A stretch of DNA of 64,000 nucleotides from Megaustenia siamemsis (GCA_032433765.1 JAVIAB010000049.1:23618147-23682146); one strand, 5' to 3'; shown: positions 52,982-64,000, counted from the first letter of the stretch. The notes: generated by a model not told the origin, from the sequence alone. Program-made: numbers and translations.

Positions 52982-53224
52982 AACGTAAACTGCATATCGA
53001 CTTTACAACGAGAGAAAGGTCGCATTCACAACACTTGACTGACCAAAGATGTGCCTCTGCCAGGCGCAAGGGCTCAGTAGCACAGGTGTATTAATCCGTT
53101 AAGTGGAACATCCGGTTGATTAACAAAGCGAACTATATTGATCAGCCGAGATCAATCAGTCGCCAAACGCAAATCCTGCAGCGGCAAACGGAACATCAAC
53201 TTTATTCTACTGTTTTGGAACCGT

Positions 53225-53580
53225 TAGTCCTTGTACATTGGGTAGATCTGTTGTACATTGGATAATTCTGCTGTACATCAGAAATGTTTGTTGTACATTG
53301 GATATTTCTGCTATACATTGTGTAGGTCCGTTATATATTCGGTAGGTCTTTTTTACATTGGGTAGTCTGTTATACATTAGGAAATCCTACTATACATCTG
53401 GATGGTCTGATGTTGAACATCGGAAGGTCTGTTTTATACTTGGCGGGTCTGTTGTACATGTAGAATTTGCTGCTGGTACATCGGGAAGGTGTGTTGTACA
53501 ATGGGTAGGTCTGCTGTCCACTTGGTGGTTTGTTGTACACACGAAAGGTCTGTTTTACACCTGGCAGGTGTGCTGTAGGA
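53225..53580. repeat. Degenerate 20-30 bp tandem repeat
   Basis: Repeats of GGTCTGTTGTACATTGGGTA with variable spacing (TCTGCTGTACATC, GGTGTGTTGTACAATGGG, GGTTTGTTGTACAC). Confidence 0.8.
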
Positions 53581-53784
53581 TGAAGATTAGATAATCATAG
53601 CCCTGGTGGATCTGCACGCTCTTAGATGAAGCCCTTGCTCGACTTGACCTGGCAAAGGGGGGGGGGGACGTCTTCTGATTGTCAGATTTGTTTCAAAGAT
53701 CCATAGAGTTTCCTATCATCATAAAGCGGAGTAAATGGGGCGGAGGCGGCCAGAATCTTTCTAATAAATAATTCACTATATTCG
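53581..53784. other. No recognisable feature
   Basis: Includes a G run at 53657-53666. Confidence 0.5.
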
Positions 53785-54365
53785 AGATTCTATATTCATA
53801 TTAAAACAGGTAAATGAATTTAAATATCTGGGAACATTGTTAACCTCAGACGGAAGATGTACAAAAGAGGTGAGATACAGAATGGCTCAGGCAAAAGCAG
53901 CTTTCCACAAAATGAGGAAGATACTGTGCAATCCGTTTTTGACAATAGAAATAAGAAAAAGTGTTCTTTAATGTTATGTAGAGCCAGTCTTAACATATGG
54001 ATGTGAATCACAATAGAACAGCAGACAAGATAATCACTGGGGCTGTAGAAATGTGGTTTTACAGAAGAATGTTGAGAGTACCATGGACAGCTAAGAAAGG
54101 TAATGAAAACGTTCTGAAAGAGGCCAATGCAAAAAGAGAGCTAATTTCCAATATTAGAAAGAAACAGTCATCATTTATTGGCCATGTAATGAGAATGTAA
54201 CAACTGGGAAAATTGAGGGACGAAGAGATAGAGGGAAGCAAAGAGAAAAAAAATAACAGACAGCTTAAGAGAATGACTACAACAGAAATTATAAATAACT
54301 GTCGTGATTGAAAGTTGTGGAGAGACATGATCACCTACGCCAGCAGGCATGGCACTGGATGATGA
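53785..54365 (+). pseudogene. Family B LINE 3' end (plus)
   Basis: [50 protein letters not shown], then FYRRMLRVPWTAKKGNENVL, KEANAKRELISNIRKKQSSF and GHVMRM in two or three frames. It ends GGCACTGGATGATGAT. Short deletions remove the REQLEYI codons and part of EWLGRR. Confidence 0.85.
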
Positions 54366-54420
54366 TTTTCGAAAATTAAGCGGGAGTGCAGCATTTTTGG
54401 CGAGAAGTGGGCGGGAGAAG

Positions 54421-54440
54421 ATAGAGAGAGAGAGAGAGAG
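54421..54440. repeat. (AG)n microsatellite
   Basis: About 20 bp of alternating AG. Confidence 0.9.
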
Positions 54441-54489
54441 AAGACGTGAAAAAATCATATACAAAAGATACGGTCGCAAATTTGTTGTT

Positions 54490-56268
54490 TTGTAAGACGA
54501 TAGAGGGTTGTAATTTTATATAGTAAGACGATAGTGGGTTATAACTTTGTGTAGTAAGACGATAGAGGGTTGTAACTTTGTGTAGTAAGACGTTAGAGGG
54601 TTGTAACTTTGTGTTGTAAGACGATAGAGGGTTGTAACTTTGTGTAGTAAGACGATAGTGGGTTGTAACTTTGTGTAGTAAGACGATAGTGAGTTGTAAC
54701 TTTGTGTAGTAAGACAATAGTGAGTTGTAACTTTGTGTAGTAAGACGATAGAGAGTTGTAACTTTGTGTAGTAAGACGATAGAGAGTTGTAACTTTGTGT
54801 AGTAAGACGATAGAGAGTTATAACTTTGTGTAGTAAGACGATAGAGAGTTGTAACTTTGTGTAGTAAGACGATAGTGAGTTGTAACTTTGTGTAGTAAGA
54901 CGATAGAGAGTTGTAACTTTGTGTAGTAAGACGATAGAGGGTTGTAACTTTGTGTTGTAAGACGATAGAGGGTTGTAACTTTGTGTAGTAAGACGATAGT
55001 GAGTTGTAACTTTGTGTAGTAAGACGGTAGTGAGTTGTAACTTTGTGTTGGAAGACGATAGAGGGTTGTAACTTTGTGTTGTATGACGATAGAGGTTTGT
55101 AACTTTATCTTGTATGACGACAGATGGTTGTAACTTTATCTTGTAAGATGAAAGAGCGTTGTAACTGTGTGTTGTAAGACGATAGAAAGTTGTAACTTTG
55201 TGTAGTAAGACGATAGAGGGTTGTAACTTTGCTATTGTAAGATGATAGAGGGTTGTAACTTCGTTATTGTAAGACGATAGAGGGTTGTAACTTTATCTTG
55301 TATGACGATAGATTGTTGTAACTTTATCTTGTAAGATGATAGAGCGTTGTAACTGCGTGTTGTAAGACGATAGAAAGTTGTAACTTTGTGTAGTAAGACG
55401 ATAGAGGTTTGTAACTTTGTGTAGTAAGACGATAGAGTGTTGTAACTTTGTTATTGTAAGACGATAGAGTGTTGTAACTTTGTTATTGTAAGACGATAGA
55501 GGGTTGTAACTTTGTTGTTGTAAGACGGTAGAGGGTTGTAACTTTGTTATTGTAAGACGATAGAGGGTTGTAACTTTGTTGTTGTAAGACGGTAGAGGGT
55601 TGTAACTTTGTTATTGTAAGACGATAGAGGGTTGTAACTTTGTTATTGTAAGACGATAGAGGGTTGTAACTTTGTTGTTGTAAGACGGTAGAGGGTTGTA
55701 ACTTTGTTATTGTAAGACGGTAGAGGGTTGTAACTTTGTTATTGTAAGACGATAGAGGATTGTAACTTTGTTATTTTAAGACGATAGAGGGTTGTAACTT
55801 TGTTATTGTAAGACGATAGAGGGTTGTAACTTTGTTATTTTAAGACGATAGAGGGTTGTAACTTTGTTGTTGTAAGACGATAGAGGGTTGTAACTTTGTT
55901 ATTGTAAGACGGTAGAGGGTTGTAACTTTGTTGTTGTAAGACGATAGAGGGTTGTAACTTTGTTGTTGTAAGACGGTAGAGGGTTGTAACTTTGTTGTTG
56001 TAAGACGGTAGAGGGTTGTAACTTTGTTATTGTAAGACGGTAGAGGGTTGTAACTTTGTTATTGTAAGACGGTAGAGGGTTGTAACTTTGTTATTGTAAG
56101 ACGATAGAGGGTTGTAACTTTGTTATTTTAAGACGATAGAGGGTTGTAACTTTGTTGTTGTAAGACGGTAGAGGGTTGCAACTTTGTTGTTGTAAGACGG
56201 TAGAGGGTTGTAACTTTGTTATTGTAAGATGATAGAGGGTTGTAACTTTGTTATTTTAAGACGATAGA
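54490..56268. repeat. 31-bp satellite, about 57 copies, two sub-blocks
   Basis: Unit GTAAGACGATAGAGGGTTGT plus AACTTTGTGTA. Up to about 55200 the end is TTTGTGTA; from about 55430 it is TTTGTTATT or TTTGTTGTT. A mixed zone with TTTATCTT lies between. Single-base variants (GATAGAG/GGTAGAG/GATAGTG) cluster in runs, as expected from local amplification. Confidence 0.97.
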
Positions 56269-56339
56269 GGTGGATACACACGGATTACAGTGTAAAGCTG
56301 TAAAAAAAATAAACACCAGAAAATATTTATTTGTTTACT

Positions 56340-56700
56340 TCTAGCTCCTTGCTATTGGCTGGCAGTGCAGCGATTCACTTCTCGACAGTCGCGTTTGAGG
56401 CGAAAAGAACAAAAAATGTTTTATTGAAAGTCTGGACAGCTTTTTCGTTGATCAGTGCAGACATCGTGATTTTTGTAGCAGATAAAGTCATTTCTTCAGT
56501 GATTATGTTGTGATTTCGATCTCTTCTATTCGTTGACACAAACCTCAAATAAGATTCTCGATGTATTTGTAATGTTTTGGTTAATTGTCGGTTGCTTCCC
56601 CACACCTCCCTCGCTTTATACATATCCCTTTTACCAACCTTACGTTCAGTGTTTATGATTTGTTTCGTTTGTTTAGTGTAAAGATGGGTTTCGCTGTTTT
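56340..56700 (-). CDS. Unrecognised open frame, minus strand
   Basis: A stop-free minus frame of roughly 115 codons. It contains REVWGSNRQLTKTLQIHRES, EEMTLSATKITMSALINEK and FNKTFFVLFASNATVEK. Composition is protein-like, but no family is recognised and no start or splice sites can be assigned. It abuts the satellite and the polypyrimidine tract. Confidence 0.2.
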
Positions 56701-59700
56701 TTTAGCTCCTTCTTCTTTCCGTTCCTTCCTTCCGTTCCGTCCTTCCTTCCCATTCTTATCACCCTTCCTTCCCTTCCCTACCTCCCTTCCCTTCTTCCCA
56801 ACCTCCCCCCTTCCTTCCCTACCTCCATCCCTACCTCCCTTCCTTCCCTATCTCCATCCCTTTCCTTTCCTTCCTTCCCTCCCTCTCTTCCTACCCCCAT
56901 TCCTTCCCTAACTCCTTCCCTTCCTTACCTACCTCCATTCCTTCCTTCCCTCCCTTCCCTTCCCTACCTCCATCCCTACCTCCCTTCCTTCCCTACTCCC
57001 CTTCCCTATCTCCTTCCTCCCCCTCCCTTCCCTACCTCCTTTCTTTCCTTTCCTTTCCTCCCTTCCCTACCTACATCCCTTCCTTACCTACCTACCTTCC
57101 TTCCTTCACTCCCTCCCTTACATACCTACCTCCATTCCCTTCCCCACATCCCTTACCTTCCCTACCTACCTCCATTTTCTTCTCCGCCTCCCTTTCCTTC
57201 TGTACCTACCCCCTTCCCTACCTTCCTTCCTTCCCTACCTCCCTTCTCTACATTCCTTCCTTCCCTATCTCCCTTCCCTTCCCTTCCTCCCTTCCTTCCC
57301 TACCTCCTTTCCATATCTTCCTTCCTTCCCTACCTACTTTCCCTACCTTCCTTCCTTCCCTACCTCCTTTCCCTACCTCCTTTCCCTACCTCCCTTCCTT
57401 CCCTACCTCCTTTGCCTACCATCCTTTCTTCCCTCCCTCCCTTCCTTCCCTCTCTTCCTACCCCCATTCCTTCCCTAACTCCTTCCCTTCCTTACCTACC
57501 TCCATTCCTTCCTTCCCTCCCTTCCCTTCCCCACCTCCCTTCCCTACCTCCCTTCCTTCCCTACTCCCCTTCCCTATCTCCTTCCTCCCCCTCCCTTCCC
57601 TACCTCCTTTCCTTTCCTTCCTTCCCTACCTACATCCCTTCCTTCCCTCCCTTCCCTACCTACATCCCTTCCTTACCTACCTACCTTCCTTCCTTCACTC
57701 CCTCCCTTACATACCTACCTCCATTCCCTTCCCCACATCCCTTACCTTCCCTACCTACCTCCCTTTTCTTCTCCGCCTCCCTTTCCTTCTGTACCTACCC
57801 CCTTCCCTACCTTCCTTCCTTCCCTACCTCCCTTCTCTACATTCCTTCCTTCCCTATCTCCCTTCCCTTCCCTTCCTCCCTTCCTTCCCTACCTCCTTTC
57901 CATATCTTCCTTCCTTCCCTACCTACTTTCCCTACCTTCCTTCCTTCCCTACCTCCTTTCCCTACCTCCTTTCCCTACCTCCCTTCCTTCCCTACCTCCT
58001 TTGCCTACCATCCTTTCTTCCCTCCCTCCCTTCCTTCCCTCTCTTCCTACCCCCATTCCTTCCCTAACTCCTTCCCTTCCTTACCTACCTCCATTCCTTC
58101 CTTCCCTCCCTTCCCTTCCCCACCTCCCTTCCCTACCTCCCTTCCTTCCCTACTCCCCTTCCCTATCTCCTTCCTCCCCCTCCCTTCCCTACCTCCTTTC
58201 CTTTCCTTCCTTCCCTACCTACATCCCTTCCTTCCCTCCCTTCCCTACCTACATCCCTTCCTTACCTACCTACCTTCCTTCATTCACTCCCTCCCTTACA
58301 TACCTACCTCCATTCCCTTCCCCACATCCCTTAACTTCCCTACCTATCTCCCTTTTCGTCTCCGCCTCCCTTTCCTTCTGTACCTACACCCTTCCCTACC
58401 TTCCTTCCTTCCCTACCTCCCTTCTCTACATTCCTTCCTTCCCTATCTCCCTTCCCTTCCTCCCTTCCTTCCCTACCTCCTTTCCATACCTTCCTTCCTT
58501 CCCTACCTACTTTCCCTACCTTCCTTCCTTCCCTACCTCCTTTCCCTACCTCCCTTCCTTCCCTACCTCCTTTGCCTACCTTCCTTCCTTCCCTACCTTT
58601 CTTCCCTCCCTACCTTCCTTCCCTCCCTCCCTACCTTCCGTTCCTTCCCTACCTTCCTTCCTTCCATACCTTCCTTCCTTCCCTACCTCCCTCCCCTCCC
58701 TACCTTTCTTCCTCCCCTACCTACCTTCCTTCCATACCTTCCTCCCCTCCCTTCCCTACCCCCATCCCTTTCCTACGCCCTTTCCTTCCCTCCCTTCCCT
58801 ACCTCCATCCCTTCCTTACCTCCCGTTCCTACGTCCTTTCCTTCCCTCCCTTCCGTACCTCCATCCCTTCCTTACCTACCTTCCCTCCCTCCCTTCCCTC
58901 CCTCCCTCCCTCCCTCCCTTCCCCACCTCTCTTCCCTCCCTTTCCTTCCCTACCTACCTCCCTTCCCCACCTCTCTTCCCTCCCTTTCCTTCCCTACCTA
59001 CCTCCCTTCCCCACCTCCCCTTTCTTCTCCGCCTCTTTTTCCTTCCGTACCTACCCCCTTCCCTAACTACCTTCCTTCCTTCCCTACCTCCCTTCCCTAC
59101 ATTCCTTCCCTATCTCTCTTCTTTAAATCCCTTCCTTCCCTACCTCCTTTCCATATCTTCCTTCATTCCCTACCTCCTTTCCCTACCTCCCTTCCTTCCC
59201 TACCGCCTTTGCCTACCTCCCTTCCTTCCCTACCTCCCTTCCGTCCCTACCTTCCTTCCCTACCTCCCTTCCCTACCTCCCTTCCCTACCTCCTTTCCCT
59301 ACCTACCTTCCTTCCCTTCCTTCCTTCTCTAACTCCTTTCCCTGCCTTCCTTCCTTCCCTACCTCCTTTCCCTACCTACTTCCTTTGCCTACCTTCCTTC
59401 CTTCCCTACCTCCTTTCCCTACCTACCTCCTTTGCCTACCTTCCTTCCTTCCCTACCTCTCTTCCTTCCCTACATTCCTTCCTTCTCTACCTTCCATTCC
59501 TTCCTTCCATATCTCCTTTCCCTACCTTCCTACCTTCCTTCCTTCCTTCCCTACCTCCCTTCCCAACCTCCTTTCCCTACCTTTCTTCCTTCCTTCCTTC
59601 CTTCCTTCCTTCCCTACCTTCCATTCCTTCCTTCCTTACCTCCCTTATTTCCCTACCTCCCTTCAACTCCCTTCCTTCCCTACCTTCCTTCCTTCCTTCC

Positions 59701-60480
59701 CAAACTTCCTTCTTTCCCTACCTACCTACCTACCTACCTACCTACCTACCTACCTTCCCTTCCTTCCTTCCTTCCTTCCTTCCTTCCTTCCTTCCTTCCT
59801 TCCTTCTATCCTTCCTTCCTTCCTTCCTTCCTTCCTTCCTTCCTTCCTTCCTTCCTTCCTTCCTTCCTTCCTTCCATACCTCCCTTCCCTACATTCCTAC
59901 CTCACTTCCTTCCCTACCTCCCTTCCTCCTTCCATTCCTCCCTCCCTCCCTCCCTCCCTTCCTTCCTTACCTTCCTTCCTTTCCCTACCTTCCTTCCTTC
60001 CTTCCCTACCTCCCTCCCCTTACCTTCCTTCCTACCTTCCTTCCTTCCTTCCTTACCTCCTTTCCCTACATTCTTTCCTTCCCTACCTTCCTTCCCTACC
60101 TTCCTTCCTTCCCTACCTTCCTTCCTTCCTTCCATTCCTTCCTTCCCTACCTTCCTTCCTTCCCCACCTCCCCTCCCTACCTTCCTTCCTTCCTTCCCCA
60201 CCTCTCTACCTCCCTTCCCTACCTTCCTTCCCTGTCTCCTTTCCCTACCTCCCTTCCTCTACCTTCTTTCCTTCACTACCTCCCTTCCCTACCTCCATTT
60301 CTTCCTTCTCTACCTCCCTTCCCTACCTTCATTCCTTCCCTACCTTCCCTTCCCCAGCTCTCTTCCCCATCTCCATTTCCTCCCTTTTCTTCCCTACCTA
60401 CCTCCCCCCTTTCATTCCCTACCTCCCTCCTTTCCTTCCCTACCCCCTTTCCTTCCCTACATCCCTCCCCTCCATCCTAT
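56700..60480. repeat. 3.8-kb polypyrimidine tract (CCTTCCTTCCCTACCTC-type)
   Basis: The plus strand is almost purely C and T with interspersed A. Words are CCTTCCTTCCCTACCTCC, TTTCCCTACCTCC and runs of (CCTT)n at 59760-59875. A marker segment, TCTCTTCCTACCCCCATTCC, occurs at 56884, 57451 and 58040, so the central part is a higher-order repeat of 567-589 bp. Very long plus-strand frames rich in Leu, Pro, Ser and Phe are a consequence of the missing purines, not genes. Confidence 0.97.
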
Positions 60481-60904
60481 TAACTGTAACGTGTCTTAAT
60501 ATTTCCCCAAAGCGTATCACCCCCTCCCCACTCACATTTCCACACAACCGATGTGTGTGAACGTAGCGAGCTGTGGATTAGGGACAGCTGATACTGGCCT
60601 TTTATTTCCCGTTCGTTGAGGTATTTATTCAGCGTTTGGCTGGTGAAGTCAATTCTGTAGCCTGGATTAACCGGATCTCTCGTATCTCCTGTCCTACTAT
60701 GTAACGAATTGAGTCATTCAGGTATGTTCAGCTTCTAGATTATATTCATTATCATCATTATCGGTCATGCCATATAGAGTTGACTATAAAATTCCGTTCC
60801 ACAAGTACATGTCTCTCGAAATATTAAAATTCACCTGAATTTTGTTTCTCAACCACTATGCTCCAATCTTGCATTGTGTCCTTGGTTTGTTCATCGCCAC
60901 TAGA
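60481..60904. other. No recognisable feature
   Basis: Unique-looking sequence between the polypyrimidine tract and a LINE tail. Confidence 0.5.
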
Positions 60905-61278
60905 TTTGAGACATGCTAGACCGTAACAAAGACAAAAACTACGATCATAAACAAAGATCATACTCAAAACCTACAAGTGGATTTCAGAGTTGAAGGAATA
61001 GACCTGGAGACAGTTCAGAACTACCTTGGACATACTATAACCAGTGATGGAAAATGTACAACTGAATCAACATTCCTGGAAGATGCAGAAACATGGACAT
61101 TAGACAAGAAAATATAGCAGAAAATTGAAGCCTTTGAAATGTGGTTTATAGGAAAGGTAGAATTGGGTGGAAGGAAAAGAAGACAAACGAGCCAGAGGCA
61201 GACCAAGACTAACATGAACGAATAACATTAAAAGATGGACAAGTCAGCCTATGACACTATCAAAGCAAGAGACAGCAT
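60905..61278 (+). pseudogene. Family C LINE fragment with deletions (plus)
   Basis: CTACGATCATAAACAAAGAT, GGAATAGACCTGGAGACAGT, TTGGACATACTATAACCAGT, GAAGCCTTTGAAATGTGG and GCAGACCAAGACTAACATGA in family C order, with the middle lost. It runs directly into the 45-bp array. Confidence 0.75.
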
Positions 61279-62310
61279 GACAGCGTCTAAATATATAGCA
61301 GAAGCTGATCTTGTTCGTGACCCAAGCTGGTCTAAATACAAAGGAGTAGCTGATCTTGTACGTGACCCAAGCTGATCTAAATACAAAGGAGTAGCTGATC
61401 TTGTACGTGACCCAAGCTGGTCTAAATACAAAGGAGTAGCTGATCTTGTACGTGACCCAAGCTGGTCTAAATACAAAGGAGTAGCTGATCTTGTACGTGA
61501 CCCAAGCTGGTCTAAATACATAGGAATAGCTGATCTTGTACGTGATCCAAGCTGGTCTAAATATATAGCAGAAGCTGATCTTGTTCGTGACCCAAGCTGG
61601 TCTAAATACATAGCAGAAGCTGATCTTGTTCGTGACCCAAGCTGGTCTAAATACAAAGGAGTAGCTGATCTTGTACGTGACCCAAGCTGGTCTAAATACA
61701 AAGGAGTAGCTGATCTTGTTCGTGACCCAAGCTGGTCTAAATACAAGGGAGTAGCTAATCTTGTACGTGACCCAAGCTGGTCTAAATATATAGCAGAAGC
61801 TGATCTTGTACGTGACCCAAGCTGGTCTAAATATATAGCAGAAGCTGATCTTGTACGTGACCCAAGCTGGTCTAAATATATAGCAGAAGCTGATCTTGTA
61901 CGTGACCCAAGCTGGTCTAAATATATAGCAGAAGCTGATCTTGTACGTGACCCAAGCTGGTCTAAATACATAGCAGAAGCTGATCTTGTTCGTGATCCAA
62001 GCTGGTCTAAATATATAGCAGAAGCTGATCTTTTTCGTGATCCAAGCTGGTCTAAATGTGTAGCAGTAGCTGTTCTTGTTCGTGACCCAAGCTGGTCTAA
62101 ATGTCTAGCAGTAGCTGTTCTTGTACGTGACCCAAGCTGGTCTAAATGTCTAGCAGTAGCTGTTCTTGTACGTGACCCAAGCTGGTCTAAATGTCTACAG
62201 TAGCTGTTCTTGTACGTGACCCAAGCTGGTCTAACTGTCTAGCAGTAGTTGATCTTGTACGTGACCCAAGCTGGTCTAAATGTCTAGCAGTAGCTGATCT
62301 TGTTCGTAAT
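61279..62310. repeat. 45-bp satellite, about 23 copies
   Basis: Unit GCTGATCTTGTACGTGACCC plus AAGCTGGTCTAAATAC plus ATAGCAGAA (or AAAGGAGTA). Being 15 codons long, it leaves a minus-strand frame open from 61971 to about 61249 (YLDQLGSRTRSASAI repeated). Variant blocks (AAAGGAGTA, ATAGCAGAA, GTCTAGCAGTA) are clustered. Confidence 0.96.
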
Positions 62311-62373
62311 ACGAATATGGTTCTGGAATGTTCGAACAAGGCTGCTCCAACCAAAGTAGCGCAAGTTATTAAC

Positions 62374-62573
62374 TACTTCATCTTTCCTTCCTCATTTGCC
62401 TTTCAGCGTCGAGAGGAGATATAATTTGCGGTCTTTTGCTCTTCTGTTCGCCTCTGCTGCTATGTTTCCTAGTGCTTCTAGTATTGCGTCGATCCATCTT
62501 TTTCATAGTCGACCCTTGGGCCTGGTATTCTCGCAACGTTTATTGAGAGCTCGTGTTGTGTTTTGATCTTTCA
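62374..62573 (-). mobile_element. Family K LINE tail, 200 bp, 11-bp TSD
   Basis: AAGTTATTAAC at 62363-62373 and 62574-62584. The insert carries family K words (GCCTTTCAGCGTCGAGAGGA, TTGCGGTCTTTTGCTCTTCT, CTCGCAACGTTTATTGAG). Excision restores the codons for AQVINEIEK in the host. Confidence 0.9.
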
Positions 62574-63039
62574 AAGTTATTAACGAAATAGAGAAATACC
62601 ACCTTGGTATATTAGGAATTAGCGAAGCTAGATGGTCAGGGATAGGTAAAACAAAATCCATCAACAACAACAGGACAATAATTTATTCAGGTCCAGATGA
62701 TAATAAACATTATTGAGTAGTGGGAATGATAATGGACGTCTCCGCTACCAACAATCTGACCGAATGTGATCCTGTGAACCATAGAGTACGTAATAAGAGA
62801 GCACTTTCCTAAACCAAGCATGGAAGATTAACAATTATTCAACGCTGTCCGCCCACAAATGAAACTGAAGACGAAATTAAGGATGAGTTGTATTATCAGC
62901 TGCAACATCTAATAAATAATGTTCTTAAACATGATATTTGAATAGTAATGGGCGACTTTAAGTGGGAAGAGACAACTATGGAGTTATGATGGCAATGGGG
63001 AAAGAGGGAGTTGACACTGTCAATCAAAGGGGAGAAAGG

Positions 63040-63311
63040 TTAACTGTTTCCGTACGTTTCGCCGCATAGTGCGTCACTCTCATTTTGATTAGTGTGAACC
63101 GTTAATCAAACCATATTCTTTTTACATGTCTTGTATCATCTTGGTATTTGTGAAATCTAATACCTTGTTCAAGTAACTAATAATTTATATGTCATATGTT
63201 ATATGTTAGATAAATATAAATATGTAAATTGATTCTCAAAACCATGAAGAATGTTGTCTCAGAAATCGATTTCGTTGCATCGATAAAAAGCTTCCGTACG
63301 GAAAGAGTTAA
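63040..63311. mobile_element. TTAA-flanked MITE, copy 2 (precise insertion)
   Basis: 272 bp including both TTAA sites (63040-63043, 63308-63311). The 13-bp ends CTGTTTCCGTACG and CTCTTTCCGTACG (inverted) differ at one base. No coding. Removing the element and one TTAA restores the host endonuclease codons NQRGERLIELFNR, which identifies TTAA as the target duplication. Confidence 0.93.
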
Positions 63312-63655
63312 TAGAGCTGTTTAACAGAAGACCTATTTATAGGTGAAACATTATTTCCTCACAAGGGGGAGATAAGACAACATGGATATCTCCAGATGAT
63401 CAAACTAGAAACAATATCGACCACATATGTATCAAAGGTGATTACAACATTCCTTGATTGATGTGAGGGCGTATAGAGGAACTGACGTCACTGGTGACCA
63501 TAATCTATGTGTTGGGTAGATTAGTCAGCACAAGAGGCACGTCTTGAAGATTATCGATAGTAACAAATTAGTAGATGAAGATATCGAAGTAAAAGTTCAT
63601 GTAAAACTCAACGACCGTTTTGAAGATTTGTCAAATGATGTAGTGCTCATAAGTG

Positions 63656-64000
63656 ACAATATCTTCTTCTTCTTCTATCCTTCCTGTGTTGCCGTTGGCA
63701 TCGAGGGCAGATACAATCTGCGATTCTTTGCTCTTCTGTTGGCCTCTTCCGCTGTTATCCCTCCTAGTGACTCTAGTATTCCCTTTATCCATCTCTTTCT
63801 CGGTCTTTCTCTTAATCTGGCGTTTTCGTAGCGTTTGTTTATGGCTCATTGAGTCATTGTTAGTTCTTTTTGTCTTGTTATATGACCGAACCATTTTATC
63901 TGTTGTTTCTTTATATATTCGATGACTGGTTCAATTTCGAGTTTCTTCCTCAGGTCAGTGTTTCTTACTCTGTCCCTTAAGCTGTTTCCTGTCATTCTTC
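63656..64000 (-). pseudogene. Family K LINE 3' end (minus), runs off the window
   Basis: (TTCTTC)n tail at 63656-63674, then on the minus strand NRRAKNRRLYLP-type and RPRKRWIKGILES-type codons and QKELTMTQ, all like 30036-30290. It continues at 63900-64000 with KNTDLRKKLEIE-like codons not present in the shorter copies. Confidence 0.8.

Larger units (their letters stand above)
62311..63655 (+). pseudogene. RTE-like LINE endonuclease fragment, split by two insertions
   Basis: After removal of the inserts the frame reads VLECSNKAAPTKVAQVINEI, EKYHLGILGISEARWSG, then IVMGDFK (GDFN expected), NQRGERLIELFNR, WISPDDQTRNNIDHICI and a broken SDH region. It ends at SNDVVLISDNI, an RT palm-like segment (FADD expected), so most of the RT before it is deleted. 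The inserts are at 62374-62573 and 63040-63311. Confidence 0.82.

Noticed and set aside
57412..60483. A plus-strand open frame of over 1,000 codons rich in Leu, Pro, Ser and Phe
   Set aside because: It lies wholly in the polypyrimidine tract. All plus-strand frames are open because TAA, TAG and TGA need purines. The apparent protein is low complexity and repeats in shifted frames.
61249..61971. Repeat protein YLDQLGSRTRSASAI
   Set aside because: A side effect of the 45-bp period; the frame starts and stops inside the array.

Overview
The window comes from a large, repeat-rich animal genome. It contains the first coding exons of one conserved eukaryotic gene, SMC4 of condensin, with spliceosomal introns. 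Nearly everything else is debris of non-LTR retrotransposons (mostly RTE/BovB-like), tRNA-derived SINEs, Penelope-like elements, TTAA-flanked MITEs and satellite arrays. The mix of many RTE-like LINE families with short (GATGAT)n tails, Penelope-like pieces and tRNA-SINEs suggests a lophotrochozoan invertebrate, perhaps a gastropod mollusc. That assignment is inference from repeat style only.

Layout. 1-10.9 kb: SMC4 on the minus strand. The start codon is at 10902 and exons 1-4 lie at 10806-10918, 8805-8947, 7268-7462 and <1-122; the rest of the gene lies beyond the left edge. Intron 3 (7.1 kb) holds an RTE element with its 5' leader, an RNase H-LINE 3' end, a 17-bp minisatellite and several LINE tails. 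11-34 kb: dense nested LINE fragments, two RNase H (family E) tails, Penelope-like pieces, a 2.34-kb RTE insertion (25830-28169) and a MITE split by a SINE. 33-35.6 kb: 31-bp and 54-bp satellite arrays. 35.7-43 kb: a 2.75-kb RTE copy inserted in an RNase H LINE, more LINE tails and a SINE. 43.3-49.2 kb: satellites, including two arrays of a 38-bp monomer that copies the last codons of a LINE. 49.4-54.4 kb: LINE C/B copies and SINEs. 54.5-62.3 kb: a 31-bp array, a 3.8-kb pure polypyrimidine tract and a 45-bp array. 62.3-64 kb: an RTE endonuclease fragment split by a LINE tail and a MITE.

LINE family labels used here (local names): A (leader at 190-330, 3' codons WKVFVEDLC); B and J (related; C-terminus with FGHVMRR or FGHIMRR, tail GATGATGA); C (GRGRPRLTWTSNIKRW); D (GRPRETLRRTLMREA, 3' end with the CCTATGGGCCGG motif and a GATA tail); E, F and F' (RNase H plus zinc knuckle); H (C-terminal CSFCG finger); K (RPRKRWIKGILES). 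Repeats S1-S3 are SINEs and R1-R5 are unassigned repeat pairs.

Several insertions can be dated relative to each other because removing the inserted copy plus one target-site duplication restores the host reading frame. The clearest cases are the MITE at 63040-63311, the LINE tail at 62374-62573 and the RTE at 35708-38459. No bacterial-type operon, CRISPR array or intact autonomous element is present. All LINE open frames are broken.
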